A DNA stretch of 64,000 nucleotides from Ephydatia muelleri (Eukaryota > Porifera > Demospongiae > Spongillida > Spongillidae), in assembly GCA_013339895.1 (NCBI GenBank), contig JABACO010000016.1, positions 2,437,767 to 2,501,766 on the forward strand. The letters run 5' to 3'. Numbering within the stretch: the first letter of the stretch is position 1; every line of letters starts with the position of its first letter. Under the pieces are notes generated by a model that saw only the letters and a program-made list of their open reading frames with translations, had not been told where the DNA came from and made no database searches. The position numbers and the translations under genes are program-made. Below are positions 35,935 to 47,579 of this stretch, in pieces.

Positions 35935-36045
35935 ATGTTAGAACAAAGAGTTATAAAAGTGTGGAACTCATTACCATCAAAGTTATTGAAGCCACAAGTC
36001 TCGATGCCTTCAAGTCACACCTGTCTAAAATTGACTTATCAAGTT
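35935..36045 (+). pseudogene. 3' end of a LINE-type ORF2
   Basis: EQRVIKVWNSLPSK, followed in a shifted frame by SLDAFKSHLSKIDLS, matches the end of many non-LTR retrotransposon ORF2 proteins (xRVxxxWNSLP ... SLxxFKxxL). It directly precedes a fragment of the interspersed repeat (36085-36125). Confidence 0.55.
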
Positions 36046-36141
36046 TAAAGTGTATCATTTCTGGCAGGCATATGTGCATGTCAAGCAGGTCCTAGGTGAT
36101 GTTTCTGTACTAAAGCCTCACCACCGTATGTACTCCAAGCA

Positions 36142-36749
36142 ATGACTTCAGGCCAAAGGTATCATTTGCTGAAGTATCATTCTGTACCTTCTAGAGATTA
36201 CAATTTTCCTGAAGAATATATGGGAGGGTGTAAACAACGTTTTAAATTAAACTGGTTAGACGAACTGCCTGGATTAATCTATAGTCCTCTTTTTGATGGA
36301 GAATTTTGTCTTCCCGGTGCTATTTTCATTACAGACCGTGACAAGTATGGTGTCCTTGTTAATAACCTCTTCGTCTATGGTATTGCAAATCTGACAAACA
36401 AGTCCCCTATTTGTCAATGCTGTATCACCATCAACCATCAGTCTGTTCAATCAAGTGAGGCATTTATTAAGAGTATTGAACAACCACAATCGACAGTCAC
36501 AGTCATGCATGAAGTTATGCAGCGCCATTGCTTTTTTCTAACATCTATACTCTGCTCAAGATTGCTTGCACACTTCCTGTCACATCTTGTGAGTGTTCAA
36601 CCAGTGTGATTAAGAGGCTGGACAACTACATGAGACACTGCATGACAGAAGAGAGACTAACTGCATTAGCTCTATTACATATCCATTATGATGCTAATAT
36701 TGATATGGAAGATGTTGCTAATATGTTTGCACATAAGACGAGTGACTAG
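36142..36749 (+). mobile_element. hAT transposase deletion derivative (TTF zinc finger joined to dimerisation domain)
   Basis: The 5' part (36142-36530) reads YNFPEEYMGGCKQRFKLNW ... LPGLIYSPLFDGEFCLPGAI ... FIKSIEQPQSTVTVMHE, the TTF-type zinc-finger region seen before hAT transposases of the ZMYM1/DUF4371 kind; the usual second Cys of FCLPC is Gly here. After a frame change at about 36530 the 3' part reads SNIYTLLKIACTLPVTSCEC and RLDNYMRHCMTEERLTALAL ... DMEDVANMFA, the C-terminal hAT dimerisation domain. The catalytic middle (about 350-400 residues) is absent. So the element is a non-autonomous internal deletion. Terminal repeats were not found. Confidence 0.8.
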
Positions 36750-36840
36750 TATGAACAATATTCTAATTGATTCGTTTTTTGATTGATTGATTGATTTACA
36801 GGTACAAAAAGTACACTGAGGTAAATAATGGCATGTGCAT

Positions 36841-37319
36841 GCACTTATTTATTCCTGGGTCCTAGGCCAGGTGATGTTCCTGTAGTACAGCCTCACCAGC
36901 AATGTGGTGTGGGGCATGGAGTTGCCAATATAACCCCCAGTGACATAGGCACTGTCCAAAAATGGGAGGGGCTAAGGACATGCCTCAAGCACAGATGTGT
37001 CAGATGAGTCCTAGGCGATGTTCCTGTAGTGCAACCACACCAGGAATTTAGTTTTCTAGTGTGGCGCATGGAGCTCCATTGGCAAACACTAATTGACGTC
37101 CAGAATGGGGAGGGGCCAAGGACATGCCTCAAGTACAGAGATCCAGGTTGATATTGCTTATCATTTTTGGGTAAGATATATTTCAAAAGAAAATCAATAG
37201 CTGAAATGAGGAGATTATTCCCTTGTTAGTGGCACATGAGTACTATGAATGTGCTGCTCCGGAATGTGAGGCTATCTTCTAAGTGGGACACTGCTGTAGA
37301 CCATGCCCACATGAAGGCT

Positions 37320-37357
<38 letters not shown>

Positions 37358-37368
37358 TGTGTATGTGT

Positions 37369-37424
<56 letters not shown>

Positions 37425-37580
37425 AATTAGGGATATTCATGCACTGCTATTCCATTTTGTTGGTATCCAAACATGAAGGCCCACAATTTGCTTGCAGCCA
37501 TCCTTGCATACAAACTGTAATCTACCACTGGGCTGGGTCATGATGTCATGCTTGAATTCTGTTGGAGGCACTCATTGAAC
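36841..37580. repeat. Interspersed palindromic repeat, copy 2 (inverted relative to 22.4-23.2 kb)
   Basis: Two direct sub-units (36851-37005 and 37010-37140) share tcctaggcgatgttcctgta, ctccattgg and aggacatgcctcaag with copy 1. 37230-37320 (gtgaggctatcttctaagtg) and 37420-37575 (gggatattcatgcactgcta ... gaggcactcattga) are the complement of 22376-22690. A (GT)n run at 37321-37420 corresponds to the (CA)n of copy 1. Confidence 0.8.
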
Positions 37581-37599
37581 TACCAGCTGCTGCCCAAAA

Positions 37600-38200
37600 G
37601 GACACACCAAGACTTTCAAACTGAGGATGAACCTGGCTGTGATGGTGCTGTGCTTGTAATGCAGGTGACTATGCATGAAATTTGTTCAAGCATGCGTGGG
37701 ATGTCTTGTAATCTGGTGGGGTTTTCAGTACACCCCATCTAGCATAAGGACTCAAACCAAGTTAGGGTCCTTCTGGTACTTTCTGGAGATTGTGTTACCC
37801 CTTCTGCAAAGTTTATTGTGTTTTTGTTTGTTTATTTGTTTGTGCATTTGTTGTTGTTGTTGTTGCTGCTGTGTAGTAATGTATTGTGCATTAAAAATAA
37901 TAATTTTTGCACATCAGAAACCCCACAATGTGTTCAAACCCAGCCACCACTTTATGGCAACTGGGGATAACCAGGAGACATAGCCAGATGCAACAGAAAG
38001 CAACCGTGTTCTGTCAGCGGTAAATGAACTATCCACAAGCAAATTGAACACATGTCTGTCCAGTTTGCTGGAGAGCTTCATTTAAAGGGCTGTATACGGA
38101 CAAGAGAAGAGTCTCAATCTGCAGTGCCTCATCTGGTTGTACAGCAGAATTAAAATCTGCCGCTGCAGAACAAAAGTGGCAATTGGACTGGGCACCAAAC
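37600..38200. other. Non-coding, nothing firm
   Basis: A (TTG)n run at about 37850-37868; no exon supported. Confidence 0.3.
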
Positions 38201-38209
38201 CCATGCAGA

Positions 38210-38520
38210 GGCACAAATAGAGGCTATATGTGAATGAAGACCCAAACTTCCCTTACTAAGGCTGAGTCAACCAACCCAACCTCTTCTAGCCTCAAAGAGG
38301 CACTGAGCTTCAGACTATTTGCAACAAATGAATTGGTCAGCATCTCAAATGGGAGAGCCAGGATGTCTAGGTTGGGTTTGCATGACTTTTTAATGCCTGC
38401 GGGAAAACATATAAAGAGCTGTAATGGAGCACCTAACACTTAGCAATGTTTACATGGAGGCCCAGAGGTGGACCCAACCTTTGAAGCAAAGTCAAGACAT
38501 TCCTCACAGAAAGGCAACAT
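38210..38520 (-). pseudogene. Reverse transcriptase C-terminal fragment
   Basis: Minus-strand reading from about 38520 gives SVRNVLTLLQRLGPPLGLHV and NIAKC, then in another frame FPAGIKKSCKPNLDILALPF ... SASLRLEEVGLVDSALV. This is the connection region after the YxDD box in the reverse-transcriptase-only elements common in sponge and mollusc genomes. Plus-strand 39240-39520 (LAHTAAAYISKFEQCSVSM ... LISVNLFNAFISPANVIS) looks like a more C-terminal part of the same type of element in the other orientation. Confidence 0.5.
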
Positions 38521-40200
38521 CACTAGAGCCCCCAGGTTTGAACCTATTCAGAGCTGTGAGGTAGCCTCCAGCCAAATATGCAGGGACTTCGGTGGGAGTT
38601 TAACCTTGTCGCCAGGAGATTGACAACGGCTCTGAGTGAGTGCAAAATAGGTGTCTGCAAAGACACCTCAGCTGCATCTATGCATACAAAGTCAGGAGAC
38701 CTAGCTTTGCGAAAGATCTCAATATTGACATGGTAGCTGGAGACTGAGGTGTCTATGTCTTCTGGGATTGGGCACTACCTCTTTGGGTGCTGGACACTAA
38801 GCCTCCATGTCTCCTCACTACTGGGTGTGAGCCTAGGTGATAACAAAGCCTGGCAGGCTTTGTTATACAAGCCTTCCAGAGCAAGAGAAATCGCTGATGC
38901 ATGCACTTGTTATTCAGACAACATTGATGTGATTTTGTCCATGAGTGCTTGAGGCCAGGGACAATGCCCTGTGCCATAGATCACTAAATTGACCCGGTAT
39001 CCACAGGTCACAAAGGAACTCTATCGAGACAGGCTTATAGTGACGGCTGTGGCTGGAGAGGGCAGCACATGACCAACAGATTAGAAAGATACCACAAGAC
39101 GGGACGATGTTACTGAACACTTCAAATGATGTGATGACCATCTGGAGGAAGCAACAAAGCTTGAACAGTGGTACACTGCAGCAGATGGAAAAGCTTGGCA
39201 ACAGACCCAACTCAGACAGAGCACTAATGACCTTGGTCTATGGTCCACAGCCTTGCACACACTGCAGCTGCCTACATTTCCAAATTTGAGCAGTGTTCAG
39301 TGTCTATGCCCCAACTGCTCATATCAGTTAATCTATTCAATGCATTCATTTCACCTGCCAATGTGATTAGTTTCAAGGAGCCAGATTGTATCCTCACCAC
39401 CATCAGCATGTTCTATCTAGTTCCCAGACTCAAAGTTACACATGCAGCTATAAATTACCTGCAGCTGTGTAACTTCGATCTGGGTATGACTACTAGTACC
39501 TGTCTAGTAAGATTGAAGATCACCAATTTAAGCTTATATTTACCCATTCACCCTTATCTGACAGAGCCCACTTACTGTCAGGCAGTTTCTTCTCCAATGC
39601 TGCAGCCTGGCTTTCAATGCTCCCTTCGCCACGCCTTTACCGTCATGGGTATGGACTAGGCCCAGGACCTCTGCTGGAATTTTTTTCCCGATCCTCTCCT
39701 TGGATCCCTTAAGTCATCATGCCAGAATCTGCAACCAGAGGTGCCATACTACACTCCTGACATGTTTATGGAGTGTTGTAGGCGAGCTAATGTCTCTGCC
39801 CAATTAAGTAGAGGTTGCCCATGGCTTTGGACATGTTGGATGCAAAACCAAACCAGCAAATGTTGTTTCCAAACTGCATGGTCCCTTGGAAATCCAGCTG
39901 CATTTGATCAGTTGCACTGGTCCTGTTCAACCTGGGTTTGGCGAGAGGCCTCATCGCATGCCTCGCATTGTGGAACCATGCAGTGCTTTTAATTTGGTCC
40001 GTGGGTTGAGCCCAAATGCAAGGACCCTCAGAACTACTCGCTTGGAATTGCCCCAGGTTATTGAGTAAAGTAGTGAATATGTCAGCAGGGAGTCCTGAAT
40101 TCACACTTTAGCAAGTTGATGACAACTTTTAGGTATGTAAAAAAGCAAGGAAACAGAGTCACTCCTGCAATGCCAAATGCCCACATGTGTGAAATTCCCT
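38521..40200. other. Old transposon-derived sequence
   Basis: Apart from the possible reverse transcriptase tail at 39240-39520 I find no gene. The minus-strand open frame 40104-39787 is uninterrupted for 105 codons but has no recognisable motif. Confidence 0.3.
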
Positions 40201-40203
40201 AGA

Positions 40204-40395
40204 ACATGATACACGATCAGGTTCAATGACATCGTGTGGTAGGGGGAGGAAGCAGGCACAGAGTGGACTAGCTCCACCCCATTGGTTTCTACTGGTGCAC
40301 GTAGACATTGGCACACTGCAAAACAAAAGGTTTGAAGGGACATGTTTCTCTGCAAAACCTGAAAGCCATCTCCTGGGAACGTGGATATGGTTAAT
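40204..40395 (-). pseudogene. Decayed fragment of the glycosyltransferase-like family (1)
   Basis: Minus-strand sequence corresponds to the C-terminal ~60 codons of paralog A: the blocks gatcaggttcaatgacatc, aggaagcaggcacag, actggtgcacgtagacattg and gcacactgcaaa align with 33525-33700, with indels and frame breaks. Same orientation as paralog A. Confidence 0.75.
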
Positions 40396-40559
40396 TCACT
40401 CTATTCTCTATTCATGTCTGAGGTTTAGGTATGATCAAGGTGCTTTCATAAAATGCTTGGTACCTACAATGTAATAGACATACTGTACCTTATTGAAGAT
40501 TGGCTAGCATTAGTATAGGGTCATTGGTTCTACATTGCTTTTTACACAGCAATGAACTC

Positions 40560-40830
40560 TCATGTATTGTTTTTAAATTTATATCTGCATATTAGATAAT
40601 GTTCTGAGTAGTCGGTACATTCAAACATTGTTGCTAAAATGCATAGAGGCCATTGGGATGCACATACGTGCATCTTACTTTCCTATTTCAAAACAGGCAG
40701 TTAAGAAGCTACATAAGTGAAACTGAACAGAACACTATGCACAAGCATAGCGACCAGGTTCGATGACATTGTGCGGTGGAGAAGGAGGTAGGCACAGTGC
40801 AGATGAGCTCCACACATGCAACGGCAACGT
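40560..40830 (-). pseudogene. Decayed fragment of the glycosyltransferase-like family (2)
   Basis: Minus-strand match to the end of paralog A and its 3' flank: 40733-40815 (tatgcacaagcatagcgacc, aggttcgatgacattg) corresponds to the last ~25 codons, and 40590-40690 (agataatgttctgag) corresponds to the 3' flank at 33421-33500. Frame is broken. Confidence 0.7.
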
Positions 40831-42250
40831 TGATGAGGCCCGTGTTTCCCCGTGTTTCGATTGGTAACGAACTAGGTGCCAGGGTGTGAATGCATTGAAG
40901 CCATTGATGGATCCTTACCAATGAAGGTTACTAGTATGAGCTGAGGGTTGCATGGACTGACAGATTCTCGTGAGGAACTAGGATCTTGTGATAATTCTTG
41001 CTCGAGCTAGGGCCATTGAGCTTATGGGTGAAGACGAAACCTGAGATGGCTCCGAATGCTCGGTGTACGCTGGTGAGGCTGCATGGTGCTTGTCTTGTTT
41101 CCGTGCAGCTGCTTTTAGTGAGTTTATTTGCTGGTGCAGGTAGTGCAACGGTGCAGGTAGTGCAACGGTTCCTTCTAGCCGTGTCTAAAACTGAGTTACA
41201 TATTGTGATGCTGTGAAACCCGTCTGGTGAATCAATTCTTCTGATATGTCGGGATCCTTCTTGAAAAGGTGGCCCTGTTGGTGTCGCTTCAGGGCATCTT
41301 TTGATTCTAGTGTAGAAGAATAAGTTTCCTACTTACCTGAGACACTTGCGAGTGACGGGATAGGCGCCATGAGCAACGGAGGGGGTTGGTCACGCTTACT
41401 GGTTTAAAACTCTTCCGACCGCGCGCCATTTTACGTAAATTTAAATATCATTGTTGTGATGTCTTATTTATTGACATTCGAGATTATATGTCATTGATAA
41501 TAAGGACATATTGGAGAGCCCCAAATTCACAGCAGCCAATCTCTGTTACCTTCTGTAAGTTTAGACATGTAGAGCAGTAACCATGGCAGCTGGAACGTCT
41601 GTTGGCATGTGAATGCAACAGCTGTTACTACAAGTAGTCCCACGTATACGTATGTTTACACAATGCCAACATGTACACGTAACAGAGCTCTTGTTCTGTG
41701 TGTTTGTAAAAGCTGTTATCCTATGTATGTTTACACGATGCCAGCATGTAAACTTGGAGCCTCTTTACAGCGCGTGTCAGTACTCATTCTTACATAACAA
41801 AGGACATGATTGAGTTAAATAACCACACCCTACCCAAGAGTACCATGGCAGTTTTTAAAATCAATTGTAATGCATGCACATGTACATTAAATCTATAGGG
41901 CATGCATGTCGAGGAAAAATTGTTCAGTTGTTCTGTCAAGCGGCTTTCCCAGAAATGTTTGGGAGTTGGCTGTGAATGTGATGAACATGTTGAAAATGGA
42001 GAGCTAAAAAATCCGAAAAAGAAAATCTATTCCATCCCATGAAGTAAAATCACTTTGTTCCCCTACACCATCTAGATTCTGCCTTTTAAGATGGTGCACT
42101 GAAAAAAAAAAGTATTATGCCAAGAGTTGTCACTCAATGAGCTGAAAGAACATTGCCAAACATATAAAGCTCTCATTGAAGTACGGAAGAACTTCACATG
42201 AAGTGCCGCATGAATTGCGATACATGGTACATGGAATGAAGTAGAGAGGC
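40831..42250. other. Intergenic, nothing firm
   Basis: A local duplication at 41640-41680 and 41712-41755 (tatgtttacac(a/g)atgcca(a/g)catgta) is the only structure noticed. Confidence 0.35.
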
Positions 42251-42279
42251 GGTTTAGAAATTATGCTGAAGAGAAGCAC

Positions 42280-43782
42280 CTGATGCAGTTCACGACAATC
42301 CATTTCACCAACGCTATTCCGCAAGTCTGTAAGGACTACTGCCGAGCAGCTTTAATTACATCAGAATCATCAGATTGCGTCATGGTCCAACATAATGACA
42401 CTAGAGGCTATGTGATCTGCGCAGACCCGATGATGGATGCTGCTGTTGATATCAAACGCGCAGTTAATAGCTTTCCAATCTTATTATTGCCCTTATTCCC
42501 CAGGTTTAACTTGGGTCCGTTTCCGCGCGAAATGAAGAAATATCTGGGTCATGGTATCATGGACAGGTTAATGTTTCACTAAAAGACACGGTCTTTGAGC
42601 CATCATCCCCATTAAGGCATGCATGTGAGCTTTTACAATGTCCTTCAGTCATCGTCATTTTCTAAGGCAGTACTATTTTTGTATTCGGATGAGGGACCAA
42701 GCTAGACCATCGCTTGACATATGTATCTGTGCAATCTCTTTAGTTTGTCTCTTTCTAAAACTTGATCTTGATTTTCTTGTGCTGGGCGAACAGCACCTTA
42801 TCATTCCTGGCGTAATCCAGTTGAAAGAGTCACGGTAGTGCTGAACTTAGGACTTCAATGTGTGGGGTTGGCTAGAGAGAAAATGCCAGAAGAATATGAT
42901 AAAGAAGCAGCTAAGTGTAATAATCTGACTCAACTGAGGAAAATTGCTGAGAAAAATGAGCAGTTTATTGACACTGTCAAAGATTGCCTTTCACGAGTAA
43001 AGATATTATTGCATCGTATTTTTTTCTCATCTACAGTTGAAACAAAAGCCATTTCAGACATATGCATCATCCAAACCTCAGGAAATTAGCACATTTTGAA
43101 GTATAATAATAGCTATTGATGAAACATTGGTGGAAGGTGGAAGATATGTGAAGGCAAATGTTGAAAGATTTCCCGGTTCTTTCAACATTGCTGCCAAATG
43201 GGTCACTACATATTTGATATTCTGAAATGTGGAAAAGACAGTTGTGAGCTATGTGAGCCTGTTCGCCTGCCCCGAGACATTTTTAGTAGCATCAAGCACC
43301 TACCATTCCCTGCACCAGATGACTACGGGCACTACCAACCCTTCTCAACAGTTTTGGGAAAAGACACAACTGAAGAGAATCGACCATCTCTGAAGGGTAG
43401 GGCATCCAATGCACAGGTTAAGAGTCTTCCATTCTATGCAAGTGTTCAACATGTGATAAATGCTCAGCTGATGGTGCAGTGTGAAGAGTGTAACATGTGG
43501 AGGCTTGTGTACTCAAAATATAAGCTCTCTGTAGCAAAATGTCACCAACTCCAGCAACTTCTGAATGACCATTCCTATTCTTGTGGGGCCAAACTTCAAG
43601 ATTTACATCTTGGAGATGATGTAGAAATCAGGGATCATGCTTGTGGAGATACAATCGAAAAGCTTTACTATTCAGCTGGTTTTGAACCCGTATGTGTTTA
43701 TTGTGGCTGTGATCAGCCATTCACTTCACCTGAGCAGTACCCACAATGCGAATGTTCACATCATTCTCCTGTCAAGAAATAA
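42280..43782 (+). pseudogene. Transposon-associated Cys-rich ORF, class unknown
   Basis: Three open blocks: 42283-42560 (MQFTTIHFTNAIPQVCKDYC...), 42838-43089 (ending near LLHRIFFSS) and 43198-43782 (194 codons). Between them the frame shifts near 43090 and 43195 (a stretch ETLVEGGRYVKANVERFPGS is open in another frame). The last block has paired cysteines (CGKDSCELC, CEECNMW, CVYCGCDQPF) and RLPRDIFSSIKHLPFPAPDD followed by HYQPFSTVLG. I have seen this arrangement in uncharacterised, transposon-linked proteins of cnidarians and sponges (vague recall). Function unknown; a zinc-binding accessory or transposase C-terminus is possible. Confidence 0.5.
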
Positions 43783-43879
43783 ATGTGTAGTTTGCTGTTT
43801 GAGTTTAATATTAAGACGTTATATAACGTGTACAGTAGGTTGTGGTTTGTGTTTAATATTGATTTATATTATGAATAAT

Positions 43880-44640
43880 AAATAACGAATCACCCGCCCG
43901 CATGCCTTGTATCATACTTTAGAGAGGGATTGGAAGCGCATCACGTGAGCCATAGAGCCTATATGCGCGCACTCCGTGATCGCGAGAGTCACATCTTTCA
44001 ATTGAGGCAATCCAGGTAAAGTGTCCAGAACGTAGTTCTACCAGTGTGTGCTAGACATTTTTCATCGTCTTTTCCAAAGGTAAGGATTTTATAGTGTATT
44101 GACTTTACTAAAGCCGTTGAGGAGTACAGTGGTACATAGTTATCACAACTCGCGCGGGGTTATGTACCTTTTTTCGAAAACGGGTAGTCTCCCGAAGGTT
44201 TATGATGCTTTATCTGTTTAGAGAGGTGAATTTGCAAGGAGGTTTTTTTTTTACTTTTGTTTTATCGTCATTGGATCGTGAGTTACACTCTCGTATAGTA
44301 CGAAAGTGCAAAACAAGATATGCTTCGTGTATGTACCTTCCCAAGTGTTATTGTAATGTTAGTCATGAATCCTGAGAGAGCAGTGAATGCTCCAGGAGGG
44401 ACTTTTTTCGTTTCCCAAAAACAATGGTTGGTTTTCTAGTAATACTGCCGCAAACATGCCTTATTTTGTGATTGATTATTGGATGTGTTCGCGCGTATGA
44501 CATATTAGATGATTCATCTTGTACTCGTATAGGATTCAGTCAAGCTTTTCACGCTGACCTCGAGAAAAGGAAGGAGGTATACTGTTGTAGATTGGGTGAA
44601 TGTATTCATTTAAATACACAGAGGTCTTGGTATTATGGGT
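43880..44640. other. Intergenic, nothing firm
   Basis: No exon recognised. CG-containing A/T-rich sequence upstream of the P-like element remnant. Confidence 0.3.
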
Positions 44641-44699
44641 AGGAAAAAGCACTGGTGGAAGAAGAAGCCTGAATCTGGCAAAGATTTTTCCCTCTTAGT

Positions 44700-46226
44700 G
44701 CCCATCATGCACCTTAGATAAAGTGTGTGTTCCATTTCCTGTGTCTATTCCTTTGGACAACATTTCCATACAGACCAAACTACGATGGCTCAAACGAGAT
44801 TTGTTATCTGCTCTTCCCAGAAGTTGGGTGGACATCACTCCAGCTTCTGATACTGATGTAATCATCATCTGTAAAGCTTCATATCATCATGCAAATGTTG
44901 AACTCAGGCCGGGTGCAATTCACTATTCACATTCAAGCCACTTTTAACTGGAGTGTATACTTTGATTGCAACCTGCTAAACTACACCTCTCGTAAGGTTC
45001 TACATAGCATGCCTGTCCACTCCAGGATGTGAATGGTGTGCCGTCTTTGATCAACACACTTGAAACAGCCCAGATCTGTCAAGGCAATGCTGATGTGAAA
45101 TATACCGGTCTTGTTGCACACAGAAATGGAAAGTTCTACAGTAATCAGGGTAAACATGGTAACTGCATGATGTGCTCTCTGTAATATTGACCTTTTCCCC
45201 CTGTCCCCAAATGTACAGGTATGCCTCTTGCTTTTGAGGACTCGGGCACTTTAGATAAACCAACTATCACTCATCTCATTGTGAGTTCCCTTTTAGATTC
45301 AGATAGTCCATTTAGCAAATGTCGCCCATGTTACAAAATACAAACGTTGCTTTGCATAGCTTTGAACAGATACAAGCATATAGGACTTGTAATGCAAATA
45401 GAGACACCATTTGCATCATTAAAGGGTGCCACTTCATTGAACTGGCTTTCTTCCTCTTGATGCATCAAGTTGTTGGGACCAAAACAATCTTTGAAATGAT
45501 CCTTCAGGATATAGCCTGACAATTTCATCATTTTCTTGCTTCATTATAGTGCATCATGCATATCACTGTTGAGGTTTACTCCTACTTTCTGGGTAGCTAT
45601 TAACAGCTGGCCACAATGTGATCTGACGTTCTGTCTAAACTACGTATGTGCTGATGTTGATACCGTAACAAATCCTTTTCCTCGTTTAGCAAATAACGGT
45701 GATTTACATGGCTATGAACACCTACTCTATGCAGTGCTACATCTGATTCATCTCTAGTGGCGTGTATGAGGCATTGAAAGAGAGCAGTTGTTTGAAGCTG
45801 CCTTCACAGCGTACATTACACACATGTCATCAAGGCTGCAAATGGGTTTACTTTAGAAGGTGATGAACAGCTTGTTAGAGTAGCTGAACAGTCAACACTT
45901 AAGGAGTGGCAAAAATGTGTAGCACTGAAATGTTTATTAGGGAAGATCTTGTGTAAGACAAAAACAATGATGAGCTGATTGGATTCACTGACCTGGGTGA
46001 TGTCAATAACCATTTGGTTGCATATGAGAAGTGTATTAATGAGGACACCTTTCCCAAGCTTGCAAACTCCATGCTTGTATTTATGGTCTGCAGTTTATTT
46101 ACATTAATGAAATACCCATATGTGCAGATTCCTTGTGCTAACGTGTCAGGTGACCTACAGTTTGCTCCCGAGGCTGTATACGAACAACAGATTTACTTTG
46201 TCAGATCTGCATCTGACAGCCAATGA
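44700..46226 (+). mobile_element. P-element-like transposase remnant
   Basis: Plus-strand blocks, in order: SIPLDNISIQTKLRWLKRDL (44745 on); ICQGNADVKYTGLVAHRNGK (45080-45150); PTITHLIVSSLLDSDSPFSK with CRPC (45250-45330), resembling the TIRH...CxxC block of this family; GVYEALKESSCLKLPSQRTL (45763-45825); then ANGFTLEGDEQLVRVAEQST and LKEWQKCVAL (45837-45930, other frame); and LIGFTDLGDVNNHLVAYEKC ... NSMLVFMVCSLFTLMKYPYV and QIPCANVSGDL (45975-46160). The last blocks are characteristic of THAP/P-type transposases in aquatic invertebrates. Stops and frame changes between blocks show a dead copy. C-terminal part missing; terminal repeats not found. Confidence 0.72.
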
Positions 46227-46259
46227 TGTATGTATATTATGAAAGCAATTCAATTTCGT

Positions 46260-47450
46260 CTCATTTTCCTTGCAGATCTTGAATCGTGGCTGCAGCTGGC
46301 ACTTGATGGACTTGTGTGACTACTAAACTACATGTACATCCTTCCACGTTGTGGTGATCCATGACCTGCCTGAGGACAACCCCGAAGCCTGCACATAGAC
46401 ACTTAGAACTTGGTGAATGTGTGTCTTGAATGGACTGGAGGCTACTAGTGATGCCTTTTGTAAGCCTAAACATGGGATTGATAAGGCTTGGCAAAGTCAT
46501 ATCTCTCATCTGCATGAAATACTGTAGGAAAGCAAATGTACATGTTTTCTATATTGATTGAGCTATTTCAGCTAAAACAGTATTGGAAACCATTCAGTTC
46601 ATTCATTTCCACAACTTTCCCATAGCATGGATGAATGCCCCCTCGTGCTATCTGTGCATAATGGGATAATCAAATGAACAGGCAGCAATATGAATACGCA
46701 CACATTCATGAGTCAGAGGTACTGGTCAGCAACACATACAATACTAAATAACTTGTTACAAAAATGATGATCTGTAGTTAGTGTAAAGAATGCCCACTGG
46801 ATTTGGATACCTGCTTCTGATTTCCTATGTAGCAAAGAGATTATAAGTACACTTTCTAATACGAAGGTTGGATCATTCACATTTTGTACACATTTTGGTA
46901 TTATCTCTCTTCTGTCCAATGGGTGCGTCACCAATCCCTTCCTCGCCAGGTATGTTGGGTGGTCCCACAACCCCAGGTCTTTCAAAAGCTTCCAGAATTG
47001 CTGGTAAAGTTTGTACCGCTTTCTGTCATTGGCCAAGGATGGGACAGCTCTCCCAGTGAGGAACACTGGTGGCCAACGGATTATGCAAGGCCCAAACAGG
47101 CAGTGTGGACAACAAGGTTCATTTGGAGTGCCATTCAGCACTGGTGGGTCTCCCCCTGAGTAACCTGATGTAGGAATCCCAAAAAGTGTATAAATGGGGT
47201 ATTGTTGCTATGACAACTAAGCAATTTACCTCGTGGGCACTGCACTGTACAAGTTTCTGAACTGGCTGGCATTTGTAACATATCTTGGAGCCCTGTACAA
47301 CTGGAGTTGGTGGCTGGCACTTGACAGGTATCTTGGCATGTTATTTCTATGCATACATTATCCACCCCTCCTGCGTTGTGATGGTCTACGACTTGTCTTA
47401 GGTCAGCCACAAAGGTCGCAGGCAGGCACCCAGTGGTACATTCAACCACA
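46260..47450 (-). mobile_element. Decayed ORF of an unclassified mobile element
   Basis: Minus strand. 47141-46870 reads CCPHCLFGPCIIRWPPVFLT ... NDRKRYKLYQQFWKLLKDLG and LWDHPTYLARKG ... DRREIIPKCV, a composition and motif order I associate with repeated uncharacterised ORFs of sponges and corals. Flanking it, 46515-46261 and 47449-47135 both contain LRQV(M/V)DHHN followed by a Cys-rich stretch and QVPA, so the two sides are related to each other (about 0.9 kb apart). The element class is unknown to me. Confidence 0.45.
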
Positions 47451-47579
47451 ACCTTGCATAAATGAGTGTGTAGGAATGTGGGTGATCACTGGTACAATTG
47501 AACTACAGATGAGTAGGAACGTGGCTGATTCTGGCTTGTGTATGTCTATATATGTACAGTACTGGCTTGTTTACTAATT

